NCBI GenBank assembly: GCA_025453595.1
Contig: JALOQB010000008.1
Span: forward strand, 1 to 44,391
Source: Polyangiaceae bacterium
GTDB taxonomy: Bacteria; Myxococcota_A; Polyangia; Polyangiales; Polyangiaceae
Direction of reading: 5' to 3'
DNA: 44,391 nt
Below, in pieces: positions 32,975-41,423 of the stretch. Made by a program: the position numbers and the translations under genes. How positions within the stretch are numbered: position 1 is the stretch's first letter; each line of letters starts with the position of its first letter. The notes under the pieces are model-generated. The model ran no database searches. It was not told where the DNA came from and was given only the letters and a program-made list of their open reading frames with translations.

Positions 32975-34555
32975 ATGCGCTCTTCTCTTTTTCCCTTTTT
33001 CTTCCTCTTCTCCACCTCCCTCGGGGCCTGCGCCATCGACGCCGAGGGGTCCCTCAGCGACGCCGAGCTGGCCGGAGGCTCCCCGTCTCCAGGCGTCGGA
33101 GGGCAGGCCGGCGGAGGGGGGAGCATCCCCGTTCAAGGCGGATTCGCGGGGGCTGACGCAGGCACCGGTGGGGCCGGGCCAGCAGAGTCCGGAGGTTCCG
33201 GACAGGCAGCCGCCGGCGGGACAGACAGCGCGGGCGGCGGAGGCGACGCCGGGGGCGCGGGCGAATCGGGCTCCGCCGGTGACGCAGGCGCCGCTGGTAA
33301 CGCTGGCAACGCTGGTAACGCCGGGGCAGGTCCAGGGGGCGCCGCGGGCAGCCCCGCGGGCGGCGCCGGGGGCGTGGGGGCCGGGGCCGCCGGAGCCCCC
33401 GCAGGGAACGCAGGCGCAGGGGGTGACGCCGGGGCCAGCGGGGCCGGACTGGCAGGAAGCAGCGGCGCGGGCGCAGGCGGAACGGGCGGCGCAGGGGCTG
33501 GCGGCGCCGCAGGGGCGGGCGGCGCAGGGGCGGGTGGCGCTGGGGCGGGTGGCGCAGGCGCCGGTGGCGCCGCCGGAGCGCCAGAATGCGGCAATGACAA
33601 GAAGGAGGAAGGAGAGGACTGCGACGGGACAGACCTCGCCGGGCAGACCTGCGCCTTGCTCAAGCCGGGCGCCATCGGCCCCCTCGGTTGCACCAAAGCC
33701 TGTTCCTTCGACGCGACCGGCTGCACCCTCTGCGGCAACGGCAAGGTGGACAACAACGAGGAGTGCGATACCAGCAGCGACGAACCTGTCTCCTGTCCAG
33801 ACGGGAAGACCGGCACCGCGACCTGCGACAGCAGCTGCAAGCGCGATACCTCCCAGTGCAAGGACCCGACCTGCAACGACGTCGCCAAGAACGGCACCGA
33901 GACGGACGTCGACTGCGGCGGAATCTGCGCCGCAGCCTGCCAGCTGACCAGGGGCTGCAACACCAGCAACGACTGCGCCACCGCGACCTGCACCGGCACG
34001 ACCTGCCAGAACCCCAAGAACTGCGTCCAGCAGGGTGATTGCAGCAGTGGCCAGGATTGCGTGGCAGATTACTGCATCAACAACGGTCAGGACTGGCACC
34101 AGGTCCCCTCTGCTGGGCCTGATTGCCCCACCGGCTGGACCAAGATCGGCTCGTATGGCTGCTTTCGCAGGGAAAGCGGGGCAAAATCCTGGTTCGAGGC
34201 CTTCCAGCAGTGCCGCATCCTGGGGGGTAACCTCGCTCGTCTCGACACGGTCCAAGAGCTCAACGACGTTGGCTTTGACCCCGACGGCGGGGGGTTCATC
34301 AAGGAGCAATCTTCCACCAGCCAGCTCTGGGTGGGGCTCGCCTGCGTGAACGACAACAACTGCAGCAACAAAGGGTCGTGGAAATGGCTGGGAGGGGTCA
34401 ACGTTCTGGACGAATGGGGGATGGTCCAGGGCATAGCACCGCCAGCATTTGATGCCCCCTGTGGGTTCATCCGACGTCGTGGAGACAGCAAGATCGGATA
34501 TGGCGCGACGAAGTGCAACCAGACGCGCGCCTTCCTCTGCGAACGCCCGCTGTGA
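32975..34555 (+). CDS. Lipoprotein with Gly/Ala repeat stalk, Cys-rich repeats and C-type lectin domain
   Basis: 526 residues. The signal peptide has the lipobox SLGAC. Residues about 35-205 are a low-complexity Gly/Ala stalk (for example GAGGTGGAGAGGAAGAGG). Residues about 205-380 carry Cys-rich repeats (CGNGKVDNNEECD, CNDVAKNGTETDVDCGG) of the DUF4215-like type. The C-terminal about 130 residues form a C-type-lectin-like domain: CPTGWTKIGSYGCFRR, ILGGNLARLDTVQELND, WVGL, WKWLGG, CGFIRRR and AFLCERPL. It is probably a displayed glycan- or protein-binding adhesin. Such domains are uncommon in bacteria. Confidence 0.85.
   Translation: MRSSLFPFFFLFSTSLGACAIDAEGSLSDAELAGGSPSPGVGGQAGGGGSIPVQGGFAGADAGTGGAGPAESGGSGQAAAGGTDSAGGGGDAGGAGESGSAGDAGAAGNAGNAGNAGAGPGGAAGSPAGGAGGVGAGAAGAPAGNAGAGGDAGASGAGLAGSSGAGAGGTGGAGAGGAAGAGGAGAGGAGAGGAGAGGAAGAPECGNDKKEEGEDCDGTDLAGQTCALLKPGAIGPLGCTKACSFDATGCTLCGNGKVDNNEECDTSSDEPVSCPDGKTGTATCDSSCKRDTSQCKDPTCNDVAKNGTETDVDCGGICAAACQLTRGCNTSNDCATATCTGTTCQNPKNCVQQGDCSSGQDCVADYCINNGQDWHQVPSAGPDCPTGWTKIGSYGCFRRESGAKSWFEAFQQCRILGGNLARLDTVQELNDVGFDPDGGGFIKEQSSTSQLWVGLACVNDNNCSNKGSWKWLGGVNVLDEWGMVQGIAPPAFDAPCGFIRRRGDSKIGYGATKCNQTRAFLCERPL
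33160..33590 (+). repeat. GC-rich minisatellite-like region encoding the Gly/Ala stalk
   Basis: Within the lectin lipoprotein gene, imperfect 9- to 24-base units with the theme GGCGCAGGGGCGGGT and GCTGGTAACGCTGGCAAC recur in frame. Such runs are prone to slippage, so stalk length may vary between strains and the assembly here deserves caution. Confidence 0.7.
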
Positions 34556-34581
34556 CGGCTCGATGGGGCGCCGGGCGCGGT

Positions 34582-36108
34582 TCACAGGTGCGCGGCGCGG
34601 TAGCGGACCAGGGCCTGACGGTGCAGCAGGTTGACCTCGACCGGTAGCCGCGCCTCATCCGGGGCCAGGTCAAAGAAGGAACGCAGCGTCGGACCATCGA
34701 GGTACGAGAGGCCCGGGGGGAGCCCGGCCGCGGAAGGTACCACCAGCGGCTCCCGCGCGAAGAGCGCGTAGCCCCAGGACCCCATCGTGGGCAGCTGGGC
34801 ACGGTACGGCAGCGCCTGCAAACCCGCGGCCTCCAGCGTCCCGATGACGCACCAGAAGGCCTCACGCTGCGCCAGCGGCGAGGCGTTGGCCACCACCGCA
34901 CCGACCCCACCAGGCGCCAGATTTTGCTCGATCTGCTGGTAAAAATGGCGCGTGTACCACTTGGACCGGCGGGGCCCTTCCGGATCGAGGAGATCGAGCA
35001 AGATGACGTCAAAGACCCCCGCTTGAGGCAGCCACAGCGAGGGATCCGCACGCACCACCTTCACCTTCGGCGACGCAAAGGCCCCGCCGTTCTCCCGGAG
35101 CAACACCGGCTGCGTGCGCGCCAGCTCCAGCAGCCCCCACTCGGGCTCGATCACCTGGACCTGCTCCACGTCCGGATAACGCAGCACCTCCCGCAGCGTC
35201 GCCCCGTCTCCCCCGCCCACCACCAGCACACGCCGGCGCCGCTTCGCCCCGAGCAACGCCGGGTGCGCCGCCGCCTCCCGGCGCCGACCTGCGTCGATGG
35301 TCGATAGCCTCAGCAACCCGTCCACATGCAGCTGGAACGCCCCCCGCCCCGAGGTCATCACCACCCGGCTCACCGCGCTGTTATGCACCAGGATCGCTGG
35401 ATCCGACGAGAGCCCGACCTCCCGCAGCGGGGTGAGGGGCTCGGCCAGCCCCTGCGCCGCCGTCAGCCCAAAGCAACCTGCCATCGCCCACCGCCGGGCC
35501 TGCCGCGCCCGGGGGTCCAGGCGCGGCCCCAGGCTCAGGCCCAGGTGCGCCACCAGGCCGCAGCCCAGCGCGAGCAGGAGCAGCATCCGGAGGGGGCCCA
35601 GCCGATCGGCCGTCAGCAGGTAGAGAACGACCATACCCAGGACGAGGGCCAGGGCGTCAACGCGCAGCAGATCGAGGAGCGCGGAGCGGTCGAAGGCGAG
35701 GGACGCCACGAGGCGCCCCTGGGCGACGGCGTAGGAGCCGAGCAGGGCGCCAAGGGCGAGGGCGAGCAGGTAGACCCAGGGGGCGAACCAGGAGAGGGAA
35801 GAGAACGCAGGGAACGAGCCGAGGAGGGCGAAGGCGACGGCCAGGGCGAAGGCGAGAAGCAGCAGCGGGGCGCGCCAGGGCGGAGCGTGGCGGGCGCGGA
35901 GCTGGAGGGCCGCGGCCACCAGGACCGAGGCGACATGGAGGGCGAAGGCCCAGCGCCCCGAGGCAGCGGCATCGAGGAGCAGGTAAGCAGCGCCTCGCTT
36001 GAAGAGGGCGAGGTGCCAGAGGGCAAAGGGGAGCAGGCAGGAGAGGGCGACAAAGATCGCCTTGCGCCTGTCCCCTGGCCCCCCCGAGGGGAGCAAGGGA
36101 GGGCTCAC
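34582..36108 (-). CDS. Membrane-anchored spermidine-synthase-like protein
   Basis: 508 residues from GTG 36108 (GTGA overlap with the upstream gene). About seven transmembrane helices occupy residues 15-215 (ALSCLLPFALWHLALF, LLLLAFALAVAFALLGS). The C-terminal half is an aminopropyltransferase-type Rossmann domain: VLVVGGGDGATLREVLRYP, QVIEPEWGLLELAR, FDVILLDLLDP, then KWYTRHFYQQIEQNL. Family members transfer aminopropyl groups from decarboxylated SAM, but membrane versions have uncertain activity. It occurs with DUF4178 and DUF350 genes in many bacteria, a conserved envelope-related set. Confidence 0.88.
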   Translation of the reverse strand: MSPPLLPSGGPGDRRKAIFVALSCLLPFALWHLALFKRGAAYLLLDAAASGRWAFALHVASVLVAAALQLRARHAPPWRAPLLLLAFALAVAFALLGSFPAFSSLSWFAPWVYLLALALGALLGSYAVAQGRLVASLAFDRSALLDLLRVDALALVLGMVVLYLLTADRLGPLRMLLLLALGCGLVAHLGLSLGPRLDPRARQARRWAMAGCFGLTAAQGLAEPLTPLREVGLSSDPAILVHNSAVSRVVMTSGRGAFQLHVDGLLRLSTIDAGRRREAAAHPALLGAKRRRRVLVVGGGDGATLREVLRYPDVEQVQVIEPEWGLLELARTQPVLLRENGGAFASPKVKVVRADPSLWLPQAGVFDVILLDLLDPEGPRRSKWYTRHFYQQIEQNLAPGGVGAVVANASPLAQREAFWCVIGTLEAAGLQALPYRAQLPTMGSWGYALFAREPLVVPSAAGLPPGLSYLDGPTLRSFFDLAPDEARLPVEVNLLHRQALVRYRAAHL

Positions 36109-37571
36109 TTTCCGCCGCGAGAACCGCCGCCGCTGACCCAGATCCCGCCGCCGCTGCCGCCACCGCCGCAGCCACCGCAGCTATCGCAGGCGATGAACAG
36201 CAGCACCAGCACCACCAGGATGATGATGATGATGACGACGGTGGAGGTGTCCCCTTCGCTGGTGGTCGCGCCGGCCGACGGGTTGGAGAGCTGGGCGCCG
36301 GCACCATCGACCGGCAGGTTGAAGGCCTGCGCGATCTGGGGCCAGGGCACCGGCGTGCCAAAGGACCACGCGACCTCGTCGCCGGCCCGCTCCCGCGAGA
36401 GCACAGCGCCGTTGGGGCCGATGAAATCCATCGCATCGACGGTCTCGCCCTTGCGCACCTTCCAGTAAAACTCGCCCAGCACGAAGGAGACCGAGGCCTG
36501 GTTGCGGTTGCGCAGCGAGAAGACCTGCCCCTGCCAGGTCGCCCGCTGGGGCAACGCCGAGAGGTCGATCTCGGCGGCGTTGAGCGGGGTGATCCACATC
36601 CAGGCAGCTTCGTCCTTGACCAGCCAGCGGAAGCCAAGCCCCTGGCCGTAGAGCAGGTACTCTTGCCAGGTGAAGTGCTCGCCCTCGATGGTGGCCGAGC
36701 GCTCGACGTAGCCGCAGACCACGTAGTCTTGCCCCTGCACGTTGCCCCGCGTCCCCAGGGGGATATCGGGGCGCATGCGCGCGGCGTCTTGCATCTCGAT
36801 GACGCGCTTGGCCGCGATCTCGCTGACGGCGCCGCAGTAGGGGCAGCCCAGGCGCTCGGACTTGTTCGGAGCGAGCGCCGGCACGGTACCGCCGCAGTTG
36901 GGGCAGGTCAGCGCCTCGGTGTTGATCTCGGTGACCGGGCGCTCGCCCATGGGCTTGATCTGCAGCGCCGACTCGGGGAGCTGCTTGCCCACGAAGAGCT
37001 GGGGAGGGCCCGAGCGATCGCCGTAGTCGATGGTGGCAAAACCACCGTTCGGGCCCACCAGATCGACGTAATAACGCTCTTGCCCCTGGTTGACCGCGAA
37101 GGGCAGCTCGCCCTCCCCCGACACGATCGTCCCCCGCTTGACCTCGACCACCCGGAAGGTCATCCCCGGCGCCAGCGGGATGTCTTGCTCGACCCCCAGC
37201 TGATCCCAGAACGGCAGCGGCGCCGGGTTCGGCACCTCGGCGGTCAGGTACCAGTTGCCCTGCGCGCTGGCCAGCCAGCCCCACTGGCCGTTGTTGAAGG
37301 CAATGTACCACTCATCCCAGGGGCCTTCGCCGTGGTCGAGCTGCACTCGACCGAGCACCGTCATCGCGCTCCCCTCGACGCTGCCCATGTCGCCGACGGC
37401 AACCGGAGACGGCGTCAAGGCCAGATCCGCGACTCGACCCATGTTCCGGAAGTCGCGGTCGGTGCGCACGACCACGTGACGGCAGTACTTGCAGACCTGC
37501 GAGATCGACGCGCCGACCCCGAAGGACATCGGCGCTCCGCATTGAGGACAGGAACCCTGGGCGATGCTCAT
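36105..37571 (-). CDS. DUF4178 protein with zinc ribbons and C-terminal membrane anchor
   Basis: 488 residues. Two zinc-ribbon CxxC pairs: CPQCGAPM with CKYCRH near the N-terminus, and CPNCGG with CPYCGA near residue 230. Two DUF4178-like beta domains follow each ribbon (WDEWYIAFNNGQWGWLAS and WQEYLLYGQGLGFRWLV). Near the C-terminus is one transmembrane helix (VVIIIIILVVLVLLFIA), then a Cys/Gly-rich tail. DUF4178 proteins accompany DUF350 and spermidine-synthase-like genes, and sometimes PspA, in predicted membrane-stress systems. Exact function unknown. Confidence 0.87.
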   Translation of the reverse strand: MSIAQGSCPQCGAPMSFGVGASISQVCKYCRHVVVRTDRDFRNMGRVADLALTPSPVAVGDMGSVEGSAMTVLGRVQLDHGEGPWDEWYIAFNNGQWGWLASAQGNWYLTAEVPNPAPLPFWDQLGVEQDIPLAPGMTFRVVEVKRGTIVSGEGELPFAVNQGQERYYVDLVGPNGGFATIDYGDRSGPPQLFVGKQLPESALQIKPMGERPVTEINTEALTCPNCGGTVPALAPNKSERLGCPYCGAVSEIAAKRVIEMQDAARMRPDIPLGTRGNVQGQDYVVCGYVERSATIEGEHFTWQEYLLYGQGLGFRWLVKDEAAWMWITPLNAAEIDLSALPQRATWQGQVFSLRNRNQASVSFVLGEFYWKVRKGETVDAMDFIGPNGAVLSRERAGDEVAWSFGTPVPWPQIAQAFNLPVDGAGAQLSNPSAGATTSEGDTSTVVIIIIILVVLVLLFIACDSCGGCGGGGSGGGIWVSGGGSRGGK

Positions 37572-37578
37572 GGGAGAG

Positions 37579-37794
37579 CTACCCCTTGATGGCGGCCGAG
37601 ATGATCAACGACAGACCGATGATGACCGAGCCGATCATGATACCCAGCGCGGTGTTCTGATCTTCCTCGATCTCTTTCCGCAGCGAGAACGGCAGGACCG
37701 CCTTGATGATCATGAAGCTGATCCCGAAGAGGACCATGCCAATGAACGAGAACACCACGCTGGAAATGATCTGCTTGACGAGATCGCCAGGCAT
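37579..37794 (-). CDS. DUF350 family small membrane protein
   Basis: 71 residues with two transmembrane helices (SVVFSFIGMVLFGISFMIIK and GIMIGSVIIGLSLIIS) and a conserved charged loop PFSLRKEIEEDQN between them, the DUF350 pattern (UPF0719-like). ATG 37794 has GAAGG 6 nt upstream and the gene ends in TAG. It opens a three-gene unit with DUF4178 and the spermidine-synthase-like protein. Confidence 0.85.
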   Translation of the reverse strand: MPGDLVKQIISSVVFSFIGMVLFGISFMIIKAVLPFSLRKEIEEDQNTALGIMIGSVIIGLSLIISAAIKG

Positions 37795-38059
37795 CGCTTC
37801 GCCTTCCTCCCTGGGGGTCAGGGTGCCGTGCCACGCGGGTCACCTCGACCCGCCCAGCCTCCCTCACGCGTATCCCATGTCCCACCCGACAGCAACGCCC
37901 GCCAGAATCGGTGAAGTTTTCCACGGTGCCTCGAAGCTTGTCCTGACGCCCTGCGACACGCAAAAGAAACCGCGCGTTGTGCCTTGGCGACCCTGCCCCT
38001 CATGGTAGCTTCAGAGCCCTTCCCCTCTACCCCCCTGAAACCGACAGGTGATCCCCTCG
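37795..38059. other. Divergent intergenic region (DUF350 and PAD promoters)
   Basis: 265 bp between divergent genes, locally A/T-richer around 37905-37925 and 37965-37980. No ORF is convincing and no clear -10/-35 or sigma-54 pair is readable. It must contain promoters for both units. Confidence 0.4.
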
Positions 38060-40075
38060 ATGCACAAGAGAAACCTATGGGCCATCCTGGCCTTCCTTAC
38101 TTCGACCGGGGGGCTCCTCCTCCCCGGCTGCGGCGGCGACTCCGAGCAGGAAAACACCCCTGCCACAGGGCAAGGCGGCACCGGCGGCGGTGGCGCCGGA
38201 GTATCCGGAAGTTCCGGACAGGCGGGCTCCGGCGGCGACTCCGCGGGCACCTCGGGCTCCGCGGGTTCTGCGGGCGCCGCGGCCGGCACCGCCGGGGCTG
38301 CAGGGGGCGAGGCGGGGGCTGCGGGCGAGGCGGGCGCCGGGGGGGCCCCCCTCAAGCCGGTGGTCGACCTGCGCGCCGACAACAACCGCGACGGCGTCGT
38401 CAAGCTCGATGACCCTGCCGACGACAAGGACGAAGATACCTGGGACAAGACCCACGGCGCCATCTTCCTCGCCAACCTCGACGACGACCTGAAGAAGTGC
38501 CCCAAGAGCGGCAGCGACATCAACCTCGCCGCCTGCCACGACGCCGCCGACGAGGAGATCAACGGCCCCGAAGACCTGCTCGACCTGGCGCGCCTCAAGA
38601 CCGCCCCCTGGGCCGACGCCCCCGACGACGCGGTGGGCCGCCTCGCGGTCGACGAGAAGGCCGCCCCCAAGGTTCGTCTCTTCAAGAACGACGGCGCCGG
38701 CACCTTCACGGTCTTCCGGCCCGCCACCGACACCCTCTCCGCCGCCGAGCTCCGCACCGGCGTCGAGTTCGCCATCGAGGCCACCGACATCGTCCGTGAT
38801 CGCGACGTCTGGGACGGGTTCACCGAGCTCACCTACTCGGTCGAGCTGGGCGGCAAGCCCGTCGAGGGGGCCTCCCCCGACAAGGTGCGCCTGCGCGTGG
38901 CCCCCGTGCTCACCCACCACCACCTCCAGCCCGCCGAGACCATCTACGTCTCCAAGATCACCAGCGACCCGGGCTCCGAGGCCATGCGGACCGACCTCAA
39001 GGACTCGGTCTCCAAGGCCAGCGTCCCCGATGGCGTCACCGAGCTATCCAACATCAACATCGCCGGCGACCAGTGGACCCAGGACCTCTTCGAGACCGGG
39101 TACATGACCCTCCCTGTCGAGGGCAAGAACCACATCGTCCGCGTCGTCTACCGCTCCGCCAATATCAGGGATGGCGCCCTCCGCCCCGGCGGCAAGGTCG
39201 TCTTCAATCGCCTCCGCGGCCCCGACTTCGCGGCCATCCAGGAGTTCGACATGAAGCACCCGGGCTCCATGGACTCCCTCGACTCCTTCGGCAACACCGA
39301 GACCATCCCCCCCTACAGCTTCAACGGCAAGGATTACCCCCTCGGTCGCCTCTTCCGCGGCAGCGTCCCCGACTTCTACCCGGACAAGAAGCACTCCAAG
39401 ATGCTCGAGGACCAGCAGGTCCAGCCCCACGTCTACGTCGATACCTCCTGGCTCCTCGTCGGCCACGTCGACGAGACCATCAGCTTCGTCAAGGCCAGCA
39501 CCCCCCGCGGCTGGATGGTCGTCCTCAACGACCCCGGCCTCGCCAAGAAGATGCTCGAAGAGCAGGTCGCCAAGGGCAACGGCGACGTCACCATGTTCGT
39601 CGGCAAGGAGTGGATCAACTTCGGCGGCTCCGGCTACCTCCCCGCCGAGATCAGCATCAGCGATCTCCTCGCCGACAAGGACATCATGGCCGAGAGCGCC
39701 GCCACCGCCGCCGAGATCGATAACCAGCTCGCCATCCTCAAGAAAGAGACCGGCATCACCGAGGACGAGATCATCCGCCTCCCCTACCTCCACGAGAACG
39801 TCCAGGGGTACTCCCTCGCCTACCAGGTCGGCACCGTCAACGGCGTCTACCTCTCCGACACCCACTTCGGCTCCCCCAAGCCTCACGGCCCCGTCATCGA
39901 CGGCAAGGATATCTTCGAGGTCCAGATGTCCGAGGCCTTCGCCAAGGTCGGTATCACCGTCCACTACATCGAGAACTGGGATCTCTACCACCGCCTCTCC
40001 GGCGAGGTCCACTGCGGCACCAACGCGATTCGTAAGGTCTCCCCCGACGAGAAGTGGTGGGAGAGCGGTTACTGA
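38060..40075 (+). CDS. Lipoprotein peptidylarginine deiminase (PAD)
   Basis: 671 residues from ATG 38060. The signal peptide has the lipobox LLPGC, and a Gly/Ser/Ala tether runs to about residue 95. The catalytic domain matches vertebrate PADs: WTQDLFETGYM (catalytic Asp), GSMDSLDSFGNTE, YPLGRLFRGS, SWLLVGHVDETISFV (catalytic His and Asp) and EVHCGTNAIRK with the nucleophile Cys652. It would deiminate peptidyl-arginine to citrulline, usually Ca-dependent. Being a lipoprotein, it likely acts at the outer membrane or cell surface on envelope or host/prey proteins. It is the first gene of a pair with the HEAT-like protein. Confidence 0.94.
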   Translation: MHKRNLWAILAFLTSTGGLLLPGCGGDSEQENTPATGQGGTGGGGAGVSGSSGQAGSGGDSAGTSGSAGSAGAAAGTAGAAGGEAGAAGEAGAGGAPLKPVVDLRADNNRDGVVKLDDPADDKDEDTWDKTHGAIFLANLDDDLKKCPKSGSDINLAACHDAADEEINGPEDLLDLARLKTAPWADAPDDAVGRLAVDEKAAPKVRLFKNDGAGTFTVFRPATDTLSAAELRTGVEFAIEATDIVRDRDVWDGFTELTYSVELGGKPVEGASPDKVRLRVAPVLTHHHLQPAETIYVSKITSDPGSEAMRTDLKDSVSKASVPDGVTELSNINIAGDQWTQDLFETGYMTLPVEGKNHIVRVVYRSANIRDGALRPGGKVVFNRLRGPDFAAIQEFDMKHPGSMDSLDSFGNTETIPPYSFNGKDYPLGRLFRGSVPDFYPDKKHSKMLEDQQVQPHVYVDTSWLLVGHVDETISFVKASTPRGWMVVLNDPGLAKKMLEEQVAKGNGDVTMFVGKEWINFGGSGYLPAEISISDLLADKDIMAESAATAAEIDNQLAILKKETGITEDEIIRLPYLHENVQGYSLAYQVGTVNGVYLSDTHFGSPKPHGPVIDGKDIFEVQMSEAFAKVGITVHYIENWDLYHRLSGEVHCGTNAIRKVSPDEKWWESGY

Positions 40076-40092
40076 ACCCCCAGGAGCACACC

Positions 40093-41037
40093 ATGCGCAA
40101 ATACCTCTTCTCTTCTCTCCTCCTCGCCCCGGCGCTCCTCGGCCTCTCCCCTCGTGACGCCCTCGCCAACGGCGCCGTCGTCCACGCGGCCCAGCTCTCC
40201 GACGCCGCCCGCGCTTCCCTCTCCCAGGAGGTCGCCAAGGCTCGCAAGGCCTCCCCCGATGCCTTCCTCGCCCTCGATCGCATCGCCCAGCGCCTCCCCG
40301 AGATGGACGCCGCCAAGCGCGGCCGCTTCGCCCCCATCACACCCCAGCTCAAGCGCCTCGGCTCCAGGGCCCTCTTGCCCATGCTCGAGCGCGCCGCTCT
40401 CCAGTCCCCCCCTCGCGGCTCCCTCTCCGACTCCGCCTGGAAGGCCTGGCGCCTCGCCCTCATCGAGGCCTCCAGCATGCACCGCGACCCCCGCGCTCTC
40501 CCCGTTTACCTCGCCGTCCTCCAGGGACAGGACGACGACTTTGACGTCCTTCGCGTCACCGCCGAGGCCATCGGTCGTGTCGGCGACGACGCTGCCCTCC
40601 AGCAGCTCATCGACGCAGCCCGCAAGGCCGGCCCCCGCCAGCGCGGCCTCCTCGCGGGCCTCGGCATCGCCCAGCGCCTCGCCGCCACCCAGGCCCTCGC
40701 CGACGCAGCGCGCGGCAAGCTCGGTCAGCTTGATGACTCCACCCTCCACCTGGTGGCCAAGGCCCTCGGCGACGCCGGCTCCGCCTGGACCTGGAAGCTC
40801 GCCAAGGAGCACAAGGACGAAGAAGCTGCCGTTCGTTCCCTCGCCGCCAGCGCCCTCGTCGATCTGTTCGTGGCCAGCGAAGGTCGCCCTCGTCAGGGGG
40901 CCACCGCCGGCCTGTTGATGGTCGACGACGCCTCTACCCCCCAGCTCATCGCCCAGGCGCGCAAGGGGGCAACCCCTGCCCTCGCCGCAGCCCTCGACGA
41001 GCTGGCCGAGCGCGTCGCCAGGAACCCCCTGCGCTTA
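40093..41037 (+). CDS. Secreted HEAT-repeat-like protein ending at a TTA codon
   Basis: 314 residues to the TTA at 41035-41037. ATG 40093 has AGGAG 7 nt upstream. The signal peptide ends near DALANG. The mature part is wholly helical with HEAT-like pairs (VYLAVLQGQDDDFDVLRVTA, EAIGRVGDDAALQQLIDAAR, LVAKALGDAGSAWTWKLAKE). It ends LAERVARNPLR, then TTA, after which codons become AGG/AGA/TCA-rich. Under the standard code the frame runs 147 codons more to 41478, antisense through the next two genes. It lies 17 bases after PAD, so it may form a partner or accessory protein of the deiminase. Confidence 0.78.
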
Positions 41038-41044
41038 GAGCGCA
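41030..41044 (+). terminator. Inverted repeat centred on the TTA codon of the HEAT-like gene
   Basis: TGCGCT-TAG-AGCGCA: a perfect 6-bp stem whose loop overlaps the TTA at 41035-41037. It may be a short 3'-end hairpin of the PAD/HEAT transcript. No U-tract. Confidence 0.3.
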
Positions 41045-41133
41045 TCGCCGGGGGGCGGTGCATCTGCAGCCACGCCGCGAACACCAGGGGGAGATTCAGC
41101 GGTACGGAGTGGCGCTCTTGCCGCTGGTCACCC

Positions 41134-41418
41134 TCACAGGATCGGGCGGGGGGTCGCGCCGGAGGGGCTGTCCCCGTGCGTCGGGGCCTTCTCGGTAGGC
41201 TTGGCGCGCTTGTACCAGCCCGCCTCCTGGAGGATGTCGCGGGGGCGAGCGCCGGTGGGCGCCGGGCTGTCGCCCCAGATGCCGTAGGGCAGCCGCGATT
41301 CGGGAAGGCTACCGGCGGATTTGAGGTCTTTCAGGGGGCCCTCGACGGCCCCATCCGAGCAGGCCGCCAGCAGAGCAGCACCACCGACCACGAGGAAGGC
41401 ACGGAACGAGCGAGACAT
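41134..41418 (-). CDS. Small lipoprotein (94 aa)
   Basis: ATG 41418; an in-frame ATG at 41439 is an alternative. Signal peptide RAFLVVGGAALLAACS with a lipobox at Cys20. The mature chain of 75 residues is hydrophilic and Pro-rich (LPYGIWGDSPAPTGARPRD). It lies 5 bases downstream of the EEP gene and is probably co-transcribed. No family known. Confidence 0.7.
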   Translation of the reverse strand: MSRSFRAFLVVGGAALLAACSDGAVEGPLKDLKSAGSLPESRLPYGIWGDSPAPTGARPRDILQEAGWYKRAKPTEKAPTHGDSPSGATPRPIL

Positions 41419-41423
41419 GGGAC

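Noticed and set aside
33160-33590. Possible CRISPR-like repeat array
   Set aside because: Units are imperfect, in-frame Gly/Ala codons without unique spacers of constant length; no cas genes.
32921-34585. 554-codon minus-strand frame opposite the lectin lipoprotein
   Set aside because: Antisense of the Gly/Ala stalk and Cys-rich region; no start context or domain.
3858-41037. TTA codons as a bldA-like regulatory device (as in Streptomyces)
   Set aside because: bldA-type TTA codons lie near gene starts or in regulators and are read as Leu. Here all lie at 3' ends with implausible extensions.
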